64,000 nucleotides of DNA from Planomicrobium sp. CPCC 101079 (GCF_007859275.1 NZ_VOHC01000032.1:62001-126000), one strand, 5' to 3'. Positions 1-8,805 are shown, counted from the first letter of the stretch. A program made the numbers and translations. Notes: generated by a model not told the origin, from the letters alone.

Positions 1-1
1 C

Positions 2-1360
2 CCGGAAGAAACCATTGAAGCAGCCGGGGACAGCATCCCAAACTTGCTGGAAAAATTGGTCGCTCATGCCATAGAAAGCGGCATCATCGAGAATATTTTG
101 GATGACAAGGAAATTTTATCTGCCAATATCATGAATTGTTTTGTTGCGAGACCTTCTGTTGTCAATGCAGCTTTTCAGCAAAAATACAAAGAATCGCCAA
201 TCGCCGCAACCGATTATTTTTATAACTTGAGCCAGAACAGCAATTATATCCAAATGAACAGAATCGCCAAAAACATTTCCTATAAAGCTGACAGCCCGTA
301 CGGCGAACTGGACATTACAATCAATCTGTCAAAACCTGAAAAAGATCCTGAGCAGATCAGACGTGAACGAACGATAAAGCAGACCGTCAATTACCCGAAG
401 TGCTTGTTATGCAAGGAAAATGAAGGCTATGCAGGACGGACCGGCTATCCGGCAAGAGCTAATCACCGGATCATCAACATTCCGCTTCTCGGAGAAAACT
501 GGTATTTGCAGTATTCTCCTTACGTATATTACAACGAGCACAGCATTTTGCTGTCGGAAGAGCACCGCGATATGAAAATTGATAAGAATGTCTTCGAGCG
601 GCTGCTTGCGTTTACCGATAAATTCCCCCATTATTTTATCGGCTCGAATGCCGATTTGCCGATTGTCGGCGGTTCTATCCTAAGCCATGACCATTATCAG
701 GCGGGACGCTACGAATTTGCTATGACCCGGGCGGAAGACGCTTTTTCGTTTGAATTGCCTGCATACCCGGAAGTTAAAGCCGCTGTCGTAAAATGGCCGC
801 TGTCGGTAATCCGGCTGCAAGGCACCGACATCGAGAGCCTTGTTGCAGCTGCCGATCTTGTTTTTCAGACGTGGCAAACCTATTCAGACGAACAGGCGCA
901 GGTAGTGGCTTTTACAGGCAAGACGCCGCATAACACCGTCACTCCTATCGCCCGGAACAAGAATGGCCAATTTGAAATCGACTTGGTGCTACGAAACAAT
1001 CGGACAAGCAATGAACACCCGCTTGGCATTTTCCACCCTCATGCAGATGTCCATCACATCAAGAAGGAAAACATCGGTTTGATCGAAGTGATGGGATTGG
1101 CCGTGCTGCCGCCGCGCCTGAAGGGCGAGCTGGAAGAAATACAAGATTTTTTACTGGATGGTCCAAGCCAGCCTGCGGCATACCATATGGAATGGGCAAT
1201 GCAATTGAAAGCGCAATATGGAATCCTTGCAAATGCAGAAGAAGCCGAAGCAATTCTTCAAAAAGAGCTGGGCAAGAAATTTATCCGGGTGCTTGAAGAT
1301 GCCGGCGTCTTAAAAGACCGGCAGGCATTTGATCGATTTATTCAAAAACTAAACAATTAG
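2..1360 (+). CDS. galT: UDP-glucose--hexose-1-phosphate uridylyltransferase (GalT class II), 5' end cut by window
   Basis: Transfers UMP from UDP-glucose to galactose-1-phosphate, the second step of the Leloir pathway, in the cytoplasm. The frame is open to the left edge with no stop, so the start lies outside; 452 codons are visible and the class II family is usually near 500 residues. Seen: the family motif SHDHYQAGRYEF, which holds the nucleophilic His region, and the upstream Cys pair in CLLCKENEGYAGR. These belong to the Bacillota class II form, not the E. coli class I form. The stop lies 12 bases before galM on the same strand, so the two are almost certainly cotranscribed, probably with galK or galE upstream of the window. 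Confidence 0.95.
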   Translation, partial: PEETIEAAGDSIPNLLEKLVAHAIESGIIENILDDKEILSANIMNCFVARPSVVNAAFQQKYKESPIAATDYFYNLSQNSNYIQMNRIAKNISYKADSPYGELDITINLSKPEKDPEQIRRERTIKQTVNYPKCLLCKENEGYAGRTGYPARANHRIINIPLLGENWYLQYSPYVYYNEHSILLSEEHRDMKIDKNVFERLLAFTDKFPHYFIGSNADLPIVGGSILSHDHYQAGRYEFAMTRAEDAFSFELPAYPEVKAAVVKWPLSVIRLQGTDIESLVAAADLVFQTWQTYSDEQAQVVAFTGKTPHNTVTPIARNKNGQFEIDLVLRNNRTSNEHPLGIFHPHADVHHIKKENIGLIEVMGLAVLPPRLKGELEEIQDFLLDGPSQPAAYHMEWAMQLKAQYGILANAEEAEAILQKELGKKFIRVLEDAGVLKDRQAFDRFIQKLNN

Positions 1361-1372
1361 GCAGGTGCAAAC

Positions 1373-2410
1373 ATGAACATAAAAACAGTGCCAGCTACAG
1401 ACAAGTGGACAGAATATACCTTGACGAATGAAGCAGGAATGGCTGTCAGTATCCTCGACTTCGGCGGAATTATCACCAAACTTCTGGTGCCCGACCGCGA
1501 AGGGAATCTGGAGAACGTCGTTTTGGCTTATAAGAACGTGCAGGACTATCAGCAAAACCCCAATTATTTTGGCGCTTTGATCGGCCGGGTGGCTGGCAGA
1601 ATCGAAGGAGCCTCTTTTAATTTGTCCGGCAAAAACTATACGCTGGAAGCAAATGAAGGAATTAATCATTTGCACAGCGGTTCTGCAGGGTTTCATCAAG
1701 TACTTTGGAAGACCGAGCCTTTCCAGACAAATCATGCGGTTGGCTTGATGCTCAGCCATTCGAGCCCAGACGGTGAAGGCGGTTATCCCGGCAACCTCAC
1801 TGTTACAGTCACCTATACACTGACAAACGACAATCGCCTCTTGATGGATTATGAAGCAAGCAGTGACAAAACAACGCCTCTGACCTTGACCAATCATTCT
1901 TACTTCAACTTGAGCGGCAACTTGAAAAATACTGTGGATGCACATGCGGCAACTATTGACTGCAGCCAAGTCGTCGAATTGGATGATCAGCTTATTCCTA
2001 CGGGAAACCTGATGGCTGTTGAAGAAACTCCCTTCGACTTCCGTGCCGGCCGCATGCTCGGTGACGGGCTCAACGACGAGTTCACCCAAAACCAACTGGC
2101 CGGAAGCGGGTATGATCATTACTTTATTTTTGACAATAAGCAAGAGCAGAAAGTGGTTGTTCAAGAATCCGCGAGCGGCCGCCAAATGGCAATAGAAACT
2201 GACCAGCCTGGAATGGTCATGTACACAGGGAACGGATTGGACGATACATTGCTTTTGTCCGAAGGCAAATCCCGCAAATACCTCGGTGTTTGTTTTGAAA
2301 CTCAAGGCTCCCCTGCTTCCCTGCACCATAAGAATATGCCGAACATCATTTTGCAGGCGGATGAAACTTACAAAACACAAACGGTCTTTGCTTTTAGTTT
2401 AATGAAATAA
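1373..2410 (+). CDS. galM: aldose 1-epimerase (galactose mutarotase)
   Basis: Interconverts alpha and beta anomers of galactose or glucose so that galactokinase receives the alpha form. The protein has 345 residues, normal for the family, with no signal peptide, so it is cytoplasmic. Visible family signatures are the substrate-side NHLHSG, the NHSYFNLSG motif with its conserved His, and the C-terminal FETQGSPASLHH with the catalytic Glu. It starts 12 bases after the galT stop behind a GCAGGTG ribosome site and ends just before a strong hairpin, so it closes the galactose operon. Confidence 0.94.
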   Translation: MNIKTVPATDKWTEYTLTNEAGMAVSILDFGGIITKLLVPDREGNLENVVLAYKNVQDYQQNPNYFGALIGRVAGRIEGASFNLSGKNYTLEANEGINHLHSGSAGFHQVLWKTEPFQTNHAVGLMLSHSSPDGEGGYPGNLTVTVTYTLTNDNRLLMDYEASSDKTTPLTLTNHSYFNLSGNLKNTVDAHAATIDCSQVVELDDQLIPTGNLMAVEETPFDFRAGRMLGDGLNDEFTQNQLAGSGYDHYFIFDNKQEQKVVVQESASGRQMAIETDQPGMVMYTGNGLDDTLLLSEGKSRKYLGVCFETQGSPASLHHKNMPNIILQADETYKTQTVFAFSLMK

Positions 2411-2411
2411 A

Positions 2412-2450
2412 AAATAGGCTGAACCTTCGCATTGAAGGTTCAGCCTATTT
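2412..2450. terminator. bidirectional terminator between galM and the ROK regulator
   Basis: A 17-base arm (2412-2428) pairs perfectly with 2434-2450 around a short loop, with A-rich and T-rich flanks. The right arm overlaps the last codons of the convergent ROK gene, so one hairpin serves both genes. Confidence 0.85.
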
Positions 2451-3618
2451 GCATCACTGGATCAAACAATTCGACGAGCAGCAGTGATACTGCACCAAGT
2501 ACTGTTGCTTCATCCCCTAGCCGGCTGACTGTTACGTGCGTTTCCTTTGCTTCAGGGGTTAAAACTTTTTGCCTGATGGCCGCAAGAGCTGCGGGCATCA
2601 GGAACTTCTCGCTTTTCATGACCCCTCCCCCAAGCACAATTTCACTAGGGTTGATTATATGGATCAAGTTGGTTAATCCGACTCCCATGATATGTCCGGT
2701 TTCCTGTAAAAGGTCAATGCAGTCTTGGCTGCCGCTTTCGGCCAAGTCATAGACAGCTTTGCCCGTCAAACTTGCATTTTGTCCTTCTAATCGGCTGTTT
2801 GCCCGTTTGGCGATGGCTGCTCCGCTTATGAATGTCTGCAGACATCCCCGATTCCCGCATTCGCATATTTCTCCGTTAATGTCGACTGCCATATGGCCGA
2901 ATTCCCCGGCAATGCCTTGAGCGCCGTGGTAAAGCTTGCCGTTTATGACAATTCCAGCTCCCACACCGCGTCCGATATTGACAGCCACCATGCTGTCAGC
3001 ATCACCATGGCCGCCAAACCAGGATTCACCCAACGCCATAGCGCGGGCATCGTTTTCAACTTTTACCGTTAAATTGAATTCTTCTTCCAAAGCTTCTTTT
3101 ATGGGAATGTTCCGCAAGTTCAAAATCGGTGCGACAAGAGACGTCCCTGTTTTGACGTCTACCACCCCGTGCATAGCGACACCAATTCCAATAATCTTCT
3201 CTTGATCGGCTTCACCAGCTTGCAAAAGTGCAAGAATCGCCTCTTTCAAATCTGACAGGAACTGCTCATTTGTCAGCGGATTCTCCAACAGTTTTGACGT
3301 CCGCTGTAGTATGGCTCCTGTTAAGTCAGTCAAGACACATTCCACGCTTTCAGGTCCGGCATCCACGCCAACCACATAAAAAGCATCGGTGTTGATATGC
3401 AGCATCGTCGGTTTTCTTCCTCCGCTGGAGTGGCCCAAAATGCTCTCCCTCACGAGTCCTTGGTCTATCAGCTCTTTTACAATGCTGCTGACCGTTGGAG
3501 GAGTCAGGCTGGTTTCTTTTGCAATTTGAGCTCGGGATATCGGTTCCGCTGTCCGTATTTTGTTTAAAATAATTGATTTATTAACAGATTTCATCAATTG
3601 AAAAGTACCACGCTGCAT
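2440..3618 (-). CDS. ROK-family transcriptional repressor (XylR/NagC-like)
   Basis: Predicted sugar-responsive DNA-binding repressor. The N-terminal winged helix-turn-helix lies at about residues 10-70 (IARAQI-like helix, then SLTPPTVSSIVKELID). A ROK sugar-kinase-like domain follows, with the phosphate loop VVGVDAG, the GRGVGAGI motif and the zinc site CECGNRGC. I chose the ATG at 3618 because it follows a GGGGGA ribosome site at good distance; an ATG at 3633 lies upstream of that site. Length is 392 residues, normal for ROK repressors and too long for a ROK kinase. The convergent galactose operon suggests a sugar effector, but the true target is not shown by the sequence. Confidence 0.85.
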   Translation of the reverse strand: MQRGTFQLMKSVNKSIILNKIRTAEPISRAQIAKETSLTPPTVSSIVKELIDQGLVRESILGHSSGGRKPTMLHINTDAFYVVGVDAGPESVECVLTDLTGAILQRTSKLLENPLTNEQFLSDLKEAILALLQAGEADQEKIIGIGVAMHGVVDVKTGTSLVAPILNLRNIPIKEALEEEFNLTVKVENDARAMALGESWFGGHGDADSMVAVNIGRGVGAGIVINGKLYHGAQGIAGEFGHMAVDINGEICECGNRGCLQTFISGAAIAKRANSRLEGQNASLTGKAVYDLAESGSQDCIDLLQETGHIMGVGLTNLIHIINPSEIVLGGGVMKSEKFLMPAALAAIRQKVLTPEAKETHVTVSRLGDEATVLGAVSLLLVELFDPVMQIG

Positions 3619-3651
3619 AAAAATCCCCCACATTTACTTGCTTATGCGTTA

Positions 3652-3680
3652 ATTATAACATAGTTAGTTAATTTAATTAA
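3652..3680 (-). promoter_or_regulatory. probable promoter of the ROK gene
   Basis: On the minus strand a perfect TATAAT (3652-3657) has a weak TTAATT 17 bases upstream (3675-3680). The surrounding 3650-3685 stretch is rich in TTAA repeats that could be an autoregulatory operator, but I cannot define its arms. Confidence 0.45.
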
Positions 3681-3738
3681 TATGGGAAAACGGAGGGTAA
3701 TTTCTAGATGTTCCACTTTTTACTAGGTACACTGTAAA

Positions 3739-3752
3739 AGTAAGCGCTTAAT
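3739..3752 (+). promoter_or_regulatory. cre-like sequence before the aldo/keto reductase
   Basis: AGTAAGCGCTTAAT has the palindromic core of a CcpA site (catabolite repression) but deviates at both ends from the usual TGWAANCGNTNWCA. It sits just upstream of the ribosome site, where it could block transcription. Weak evidence. Confidence 0.3.
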
Positions 3753-3769
3753 CAAAGGAGGAATATTAT

Positions 3770-4588
3770 ATGGTAAAAGAAATTCAATTCACTTTCCACA
3801 ATGGCGTCAAAATTCCGAATATCGGATTCGGCACGTGGCAAATTCCAAACGAAGAAGCCTATGCGGCGGTGACAACAGCACTTGAAAACGGCTATACGCA
3901 TATCGATACCGCGTTGGCTTACCAGAACGAGGAAAATGTCGGGAAAGCGGTCCATGATTTTCAATTAGCGCGTGAAGATGTATTTATCACAAGCAAACTC
4001 CCCGCCCAGATCAAAGGCTATGACGAAACCTTGCAAGCATTCGATGAAACCATTTCCAACCTCGGTGTAGATTACCTGGACCTTTATTTGATCCATGCGC
4101 CTTGGCCATGGACAGAAATCGGAAAAGATTGCACAGAAGGAAACATCCAGTCTTGGAAAGCGATGGAGCAGCTTTATAACGACGGGAAAATCCGGGCAAT
4201 CGGTGTCTCCAACTTTTCGGAATCCGATATTCAAGCTCTTCTTGATGAGTGCGAGATTGTGCCAATGGCCAATCAAATTCCTTTTTACATCGGCCGCGAC
4301 CAGGAAAGCCTTCTAGCCTTTTGCAATCAACATAATATCGTCGTCGAAGCGTATTCGCCATTAGCGACCGGACAAATTTTGAACAGTCCCCCCATTCTCG
4401 AAATGGCGAAAAAGTACGATGTAACGCCCGCTCAATTGTGCATTCGCTACTGTTTGGAGCGTGGCACCCTGCCACTTCCGAAATCGACAAATGAATCGCG
4501 AATCGCAGAAAACAGCCAGTTAGATTTTTCCATTTCTGAAGAAGATGTAAGAACGTTGGGTACAATTGAAGACGTTCGCGAAGATTGA
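3770..4588 (+). CDS. aldo/keto reductase
   Basis: NADPH-dependent cytoplasmic carbonyl reductase of the AKR superfamily. All four catalytic positions are visible: Asp and Tyr in HIDTALAYQNE, Lys in ITSKLP and His in YLDLYLIHAPWP. The C-terminal cofactor signature PLPKSTNESRI is also present. Length (272) matches the YvgN/YtbE-type reductases that detoxify methylglyoxal and similar aldehydes, though the real substrate cannot be read from sequence. Start supported by AAAGGAGGA seven bases upstream. Single gene with its own terminator. Confidence 0.9.
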   Translation: MVKEIQFTFHNGVKIPNIGFGTWQIPNEEAYAAVTTALENGYTHIDTALAYQNEENVGKAVHDFQLAREDVFITSKLPAQIKGYDETLQAFDETISNLGVDYLDLYLIHAPWPWTEIGKDCTEGNIQSWKAMEQLYNDGKIRAIGVSNFSESDIQALLDECEIVPMANQIPFYIGRDQESLLAFCNQHNIVVEAYSPLATGQILNSPPILEMAKKYDVTPAQLCIRYCLERGTLPLPKSTNESRIAENSQLDFSISEEDVRTLGTIEDVRED

Positions 4589-4612
4589 TTTAACAAAACA
4601 TTAAGCCGTCCC

Positions 4613-4662
4613 ATGCCTGGCCCTTGAGAAGCAAACATTCTCACAAGGGCCAGGCATTTTTT
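4613..4662 (+). terminator. rho-independent terminator of the aldo/keto reductase gene
   Basis: The stem ATGCCTGGCCCTTG pairs with 4644-4657 (an inner GAGAA/TTCTC pair extends it) and is followed by a T run. Confidence 0.88.
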
Positions 4663-4956
4663 GTCGGCTTCACTATAAACGAAAACGTTTTAATACTCTG
4701 CCAGAAAGGGTAAACAAAAAGGAATTTCAGAATTCAGGAAAAATCGTTCCATTCCCAAGACAAGGCTCGATAATTCAAGGGCCGCGTGATACGATAAAGC
4801 CATAAGCTCATTCGGGATCCGCTTTTAGTTGATTTGCGTTAACTACATTGTATCCTGCATGGGCCATTTCCAGTTTTCTGCCCTTCACTCTTTAGAATCA
4901 TTTGTTTTATTTGAAAGTTGATGAAAGCGATTCGCACAGACAAAAGAGGTGAGAAA
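4663..4956. other. intergenic region before the PspA cassette
   Basis: No gene seen. A candidate SigA promoter for the cassette is TTGATT (4829-4834), 16 bases, TATCCT (4851-4856). A cre-like 14-mer, CGAAAACGTTTTAA, lies at 4680-4693. I could not find a convincing SigW/SigM-type promoter, which would have been expected for a PspA operon. Confidence 0.35.
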
Positions 4957-5466
4957 ATGAGCTTTTTTAACCGCTTATTCGGCGGCGCTGAAAAACAGGA
5001 GCCACAAGTAGAAAAACGGACGCTGCTCAATTTGCGCGTCGGCGATTTTGTGGCATACGATTTAATCGATTACGAGGTAACCGGCAAGATCCATTACAAC
5101 GACAGTGGGTATACCTGGGATGCCTATCAACTGGCATCAGCAAGCAAAACCATTTGGCTCAGCGTCGAAATGGATGATGAACTTGAAGTGGGCATCTATG
5201 AGAAGTCGCGCGTCCCAGGAATCGAACTGGGGACAAAGAAAATCATGTATGATGAGCGCCCTTATTTTCTGGAAGAGCAGGGACGTGCATACGTCCAAGG
5301 AGAAGGCCGAAGCCAAAACGTCAACGGAACAGAAATGGATTACTATGAGTACGTAGACGAGTCGGGAGAATACTTTTTATCTGTAGAAGTATGGGGCGGC
5401 GAAGTGGAAGTCAGCCACGGCTATGAAATTGAAGAATTCGAAGTCACCATTTTAGCAGGAAGCTAA
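4957..5466 (+). CDS. DUF4178 domain protein, first gene of PspA cassette
   Basis: Function unknown. A 169-residue soluble acidic protein consisting of one DUF4178 domain: the VGDFVAYD start, VTGKIHYNDSGYTWDAYQL core and a final beta-rich half (DYYEYVDESGEYFLSVEVWG) are typical. No signal peptide or membrane segment. Start chosen at 4957 because AGAGGTGAG precedes it; an in-frame ATG 13 codons earlier lacks a ribosome site. It heads five same-strand genes with 12-64 base gaps. From family knowledge, DUF4178 recurs beside PspA, DUF350 and spermidine-synthase genes in many bacteria, so a role in membrane stress or lipid handling is inferred. Confidence 0.85.
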   Translation: MSFFNRLFGGAEKQEPQVEKRTLLNLRVGDFVAYDLIDYEVTGKIHYNDSGYTWDAYQLASASKTIWLSVEMDDELEVGIYEKSRVPGIELGTKKIMYDERPYFLEEQGRAYVQGEGRSQNVNGTEMDYYEYVDESGEYFLSVEVWGGEVEVSHGYEIEEFEVTILAGS

Positions 5467-5484
5467 CCAATTGGAGGAGAGAAT

Positions 5485-6156
5485 ATGTTTCAATTTTTTA
5501 AACGTGTACAGACCTATGTGGAATCCGAGCTAAACGCAGCGCTCGATAAAGCAGAAGATCCGGTTAAAATGCTCGACCAATTTATGCGGGACATGGCGGC
5601 GGATATCCGGGATGCCGAAACAGCAGTAGCCAAACAGCTGGCAAATGAAAAAATGCTGAAAAAGCGATATGACGATGCCACCAGCATGATTGAAAAGCGG
5701 CAGCAGCAAGCCGTCCAGGCGATTGAAGCCAATAACGAAGACCTTGCCCGGCGCGCCCTCGAAGACAAGCAAACATATGTTAAGCAAGCAGAAGATCTGA
5801 AAGGCATCTATGAACAAGCAGCTTCCGATTCAGCAGTGCTGCGAGAAAAATTAGCGGAAATGAAACGCGAATACGAACAAATGGAAATCAAAAAAGATTC
5901 GTTGAAAGCCCGAGCGGAATCTGCTAAAACCCGAACGATGATCAACCGCACTATGTCTTCTGTCGGAAGCGATGAATCGCGCAGCGGTTTTGAGCGGATG
6001 GAAGAAAAAGTGATGCAGTATGAAGCGGAAGCAGAGACATCGGAAGATTTGCGGGCAGGTTCGCGCAGCCTTGACGATGAATTCGCCTCTCTAAACAAAA
6101 ACAGTGCAGTAGATGATGAATTGGCGGCGCTGAAACAGCAACTCAAAAAAGAATAA
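5485..6156 (+). CDS. pspA: PspA/IM30 (ESCRT-III-like) membrane-repair protein
   Basis: Predicted peripheral membrane protein that assembles into rods or rings and protects the inner membrane under stress. The 223 residues form a nearly continuous heptad-rich coiled coil. Family landmarks are the amphipathic N-terminal helix (MFQFFKRVQTYVESELNAAL), EDPVKMLDQFMRDM and the AVAKQLANEK segment. Ribosome site TTGGAGGAGAG precedes the ATG, 18 bases after the DUF4178 gene. Unlike B. subtilis liaH and pspA contexts, no LiaI-, PspB- or PspC-like partner is adjacent; its neighbours are DUF4178, DUF4247, DUF350 and an aminopropyltransferase. Confidence 0.92.
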   Translation: MFQFFKRVQTYVESELNAALDKAEDPVKMLDQFMRDMAADIRDAETAVAKQLANEKMLKKRYDDATSMIEKRQQQAVQAIEANNEDLARRALEDKQTYVKQAEDLKGIYEQAASDSAVLREKLAEMKREYEQMEIKKDSLKARAESAKTRTMINRTMSSVGSDESRSGFERMEEKVMQYEAEAETSEDLRAGSRSLDDEFASLNKNSAVDDELAALKQQLKKE

Positions 6157-6170
6157 ACGAACGGACAGCG

Positions 6171-6199
6171 GCCCGCTTCCATGCGGCGGGCTGTTTTTG
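6171..6199 (+). terminator. weak internal terminator or attenuator after pspA
   Basis: Stem GCCCGC (6171-6176) with GCGGGC (6186-6191), then TGTTTTTGTT. Only six base pairs, inside the cassette between pspA and the DUF4247 gene, so it probably lowers rather than ends downstream expression. Confidence 0.55.
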
Positions 6200-6220
6200 T
6201 TCATATGGGGTGTTTACTTT

Positions 6221-6769
6221 ATGATAAAAAGAGGATGGCTATGCGGACTGATTTCCGCAGTGCTTTTTTTGGCTGCTTGCGGAATGTCGCAGGCAGAAGA
6301 TTATATTGAGCAAAACTATACGTTCGTGGATGCAGTTGCGGGCAGCACTTCAAACGACCGCGCCATGATGTACCGCTCTGAACAAAGCTTGGCTGATACC
6401 GCTTCAGAGCTTAGCCAAGTTCAGGAACCAGATCAAATCGGCGAAGTCGTGGAAGGCCGGCAAGTTCTTGTTTACGATGATGAATTCATCATTTTGACAG
6501 AAGATCCCGACAATCCAGATACTACCCTTGTTGAGGTTGCCGGAGAAGAGTTTGTCCGAAACACTTACCACCCGGGCTTTTTCACCGGTATGTTTGTCGG
6601 TTCGTTTTTGAGCAACCGGTTTGGTCCGACTTGGGTTCAAACGCAAGGCAATCGATGCAGCCGAGGTGGCTGTTATACCGGCGGCGGCTCGTACAGATCA
6701 TTCCCGTCCACCAGCACGTATGGACGCGGATCCACATTCCGGGGCGGCGGTCCAGGCGTAGGAAAATAA
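6221..6769 (+). CDS. DUF4247 lipoprotein
   Basis: Predicted membrane-anchored extracytoplasmic lipoprotein of unknown function. The ATG at 6221 gives a typical signal peptide (MIKRGW, then a hydrophobic stretch) ending in the lipobox FLAAC; an in-frame ATG eight codons earlier would spoil it. The mature part has a DUF4247-like core (DRAMMYRSEQSLADTASEL) and ends in a Gly/Ser/Arg-rich tail containing a CSRGGC cysteine pair. The family is repeatedly found with DUF350 and spermidine-synthase-like genes, as here. Confidence 0.82.
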   Translation: MIKRGWLCGLISAVLFLAACGMSQAEDYIEQNYTFVDAVAGSTSNDRAMMYRSEQSLADTASELSQVQEPDQIGEVVEGRQVLVYDDEFIILTEDPDNPDTTLVEVAGEEFVRNTYHPGFFTGMFVGSFLSNRFGPTWVQTQGNRCSRGGCYTGGGSYRSFPSTSTYGRGSTFRGGGPGVGK

Positions 6770-6792
6770 CCAATAGCAAAGGAGCTGGAGCA

Positions 6793-7188
6793 GTGAATTC
6801 ATTCTTATTAACCTTTTTATATTACCTTGCAGCTATTGCGGTTGTCGTTGCAGGATTGATCATTTTTGAATTGCTGACGAGAAAATACAAAGACTGGGAA
6901 GAAATCCACAGCAACAACGTGGCGGTCGCCTTGTCGATTGCTGGAAAAATTGTCGGCACCTGCATCATCCTCACCTTTTCCATTCTGCATAACGATACGA
7001 TTTGGGAAACCGTCATTTGGGGATTATTCGGTTTGGCGCTTCAATTTCTCGCTTACTTCCTTTTCGAAGTGCTTACTCCCCGTTTTTCAGTGGAGCAGCA
7101 ACTGAAGGAACGAAATACAGCGGTAGGAATCATTTCATGCGCCGTTTCAATCGGATTGGCGTTCGTTATTGGCGCTTCCATTACATAA
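6793..7188 (+). CDS. DUF350 family membrane protein
   Basis: A 131-residue integral membrane protein with four predicted hydrophobic segments, matching the DUF350 layout. Start is a GTG at 6793 behind AAAGGAGC; the longer open frame reading into the previous gene is not credible. DUF350 proteins are of unknown function and co-occur with PspA and polyamine-synthase genes. The stop is 12 bases before the aminopropyltransferase, so the two are tightly coupled. Confidence 0.85.
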   Translation: MNSFLLTFLYYLAAIAVVVAGLIIFELLTRKYKDWEEIHSNNVAVALSIAGKIVGTCIILTFSILHNDTIWETVIWGLFGLALQFLAYFLFEVLTPRFSVEQQLKERNTAVGIISCAVSIGLAFVIGASIT

Positions 7189-7200
7189 GGCGGTGTTAGC

Positions 7201-8754
7201 ATGATTGAACAGGAAGCCGTTCGGCAAAGCCGGGCGATTTATTACGCATCCGGCATTGTGTCGATTTGCGGCATAATTTTCGAAGTATTGTTCGGCGCTT
7301 TGGGTTCGTATATTTTAGGAGATGGTGTGAAGCAGTATACGCTCACTATCTCCCTTTTTTTGACCGGGATGGGCATCGGTGCTTACGTCAGCGAAAAAAT
7401 GACCAAAAACCTGATTTCTTCTTTTATCTGGATCGAATACAGCATCGGGCTGGTCGGCGGTTTTTCCGCTGTCCTGCTTTTTGGCGTGACGGCTTATTTG
7501 CCGCCTGGCACCGGCTCTTTGTTCTTATACAGCGTAATCTTGCTGGTCGGCGCTTTGACCGGTGTCGAGCTGCCGATTCTAATCCGCAAAGCCAATGAAA
7601 TCGGAGTTTCCCTACAAAAAAGCGCTGCGAAAGTATTGTTTTCCGATTATGCTGGCGGACTCGTCGGCGGAATGCTTTTCCTATTTCTGCTGCGCCCCTA
7701 CTTCGGTCTTGTAAAAACCGCATTTCTCGTGGCACTCATTAACGTAGCAGTAGCGTTATGGATTGTGTTCCGCTTCAAGCACGAGCTGAAGCGTTACCGC
7801 CTGCACGCGGGCTTCGGCATTTTCTTCTTAGCCCTGCTGCTATTCGGTGCATTTTTTGGCGAAGAAGCGGCATTGCAATTTGAAGAACGGCTGTACAAAG
7901 ACCCGATTGTCTTTTCCGAACAGTCCTCCTATCAGCAGATCATTTTAACAAAAGCTCAAGGCGACACACGGTTGTACTTGGACGGCCAGCTTCAATTCAG
8001 TTCGTCCGATGAACACCGCTACCACGAAATTCTTGTGCATCCGCCTATGGCTGCTGCAGCCCGTCATGAACGGATCCTTATCCTGGGCGGAGGAGATGGA
8101 TTGGCCGCCCGGGAAGTGCTGAAACACCCGGATGCAGGGAAGATAACGTTAGTGGACTTGGATCCCAAAATGACCGAAGTTGCCAGAAGCCACCCTATGC
8201 TAGTTGAATTGAACGAAGGCTCGTTGGACAACGAAAAAGTGGAAGTTGTAAACGATGATGCATTCCGCTTTTTAGAGGAAGCAGAAGGCTTTTACGACGT
8301 TATCATCATCGACTTGCCGGATCCGAATAACGAATCATTGAATAAGCTATACACTCAAGAATTCTATTCACTGGTGCGCAACCGGTTGCAGCCGGACGGA
8401 GCTATGATGGTCCAAGCGACCAGTCCAGTATTTGCGCCACAGGTTTACTGGACCATTGATACAACTATAAGAGCAGCCGGGCTGAAAACTGAAAACCTGC
8501 ATGCCGATATCCCGAGTTTCGGCGGCTGGGGCTATGTCCTTGCATCACGCAACGACATCAGCGCTGAAAATCTCGAAATAATTGACGATACGCAGTACCT
8601 CACTACCGACCTGTTGACGGCACTCACGGCTTTTGGCAAAGATGAAGATGCTGTGATCGAAGATGATAATGGAGTTGAAATTATCCTCGAGCCGAATACG
8701 CTGATCCATCCAAATTTGATCGAGTACTATGAAAAGTCATGGCGTTACTATTGA
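7201..8754 (+). CDS. membrane-anchored spermidine synthase-like aminopropyltransferase
   Basis: A 517-residue two-part protein. The first ~220 residues hold about seven hydrophobic helices. The rest is a spermidine-synthase (SAM-fold) domain with the nucleotide motif ILILGGGDGLAAREVL, the acidic VDLDP loop and the catalytic-region VIIIDLPDPNNE. Known members move an aminopropyl group from decarboxylated SAM to a polyamine, but the membrane-fused class is uncharacterised in most species, and no speD or speB homologue lies nearby. Substrate is therefore open: a polyamine, or another amine at the membrane. RBS GGCGG is modest; 12 bases after the DUF350 gene. Confidence 0.85.
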   Translation: MIEQEAVRQSRAIYYASGIVSICGIIFEVLFGALGSYILGDGVKQYTLTISLFLTGMGIGAYVSEKMTKNLISSFIWIEYSIGLVGGFSAVLLFGVTAYLPPGTGSLFLYSVILLVGALTGVELPILIRKANEIGVSLQKSAAKVLFSDYAGGLVGGMLFLFLLRPYFGLVKTAFLVALINVAVALWIVFRFKHELKRYRLHAGFGIFFLALLLFGAFFGEEAALQFEERLYKDPIVFSEQSSYQQIILTKAQGDTRLYLDGQLQFSSSDEHRYHEILVHPPMAAAARHERILILGGGDGLAAREVLKHPDAGKITLVDLDPKMTEVARSHPMLVELNEGSLDNEKVEVVNDDAFRFLEEAEGFYDVIIIDLPDPNNESLNKLYTQEFYSLVRNRLQPDGAMMVQATSPVFAPQVYWTIDTTIRAAGLKTENLHADIPSFGGWGYVLASRNDISAENLEIIDDTQYLTTDLLTALTAFGKDEDAVIEDDNGVEIILEPNTLIHPNLIEYYEKSWRYY

Positions 8755-8774
8755 AAAATTTTTTTATCCAAAAA

Positions 8775-8805
8775 GCTTGGAAGGACAACCTTCCAAGCCC
8801 TTTTT
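8775..8805 (+). terminator. terminator of the PspA cassette
   Basis: Perfect 10-bp stem GCTTGGAAGG/CCTTCCAAGC around ACAA, then CCTTTTT. Confidence 0.93.

Noticed and set aside
4011-4565. 184-codon frame opposite the aldo/keto reductase
   Set aside because: Fully antisense to a gene with all catalytic motifs; no ribosome site or domain of its own.
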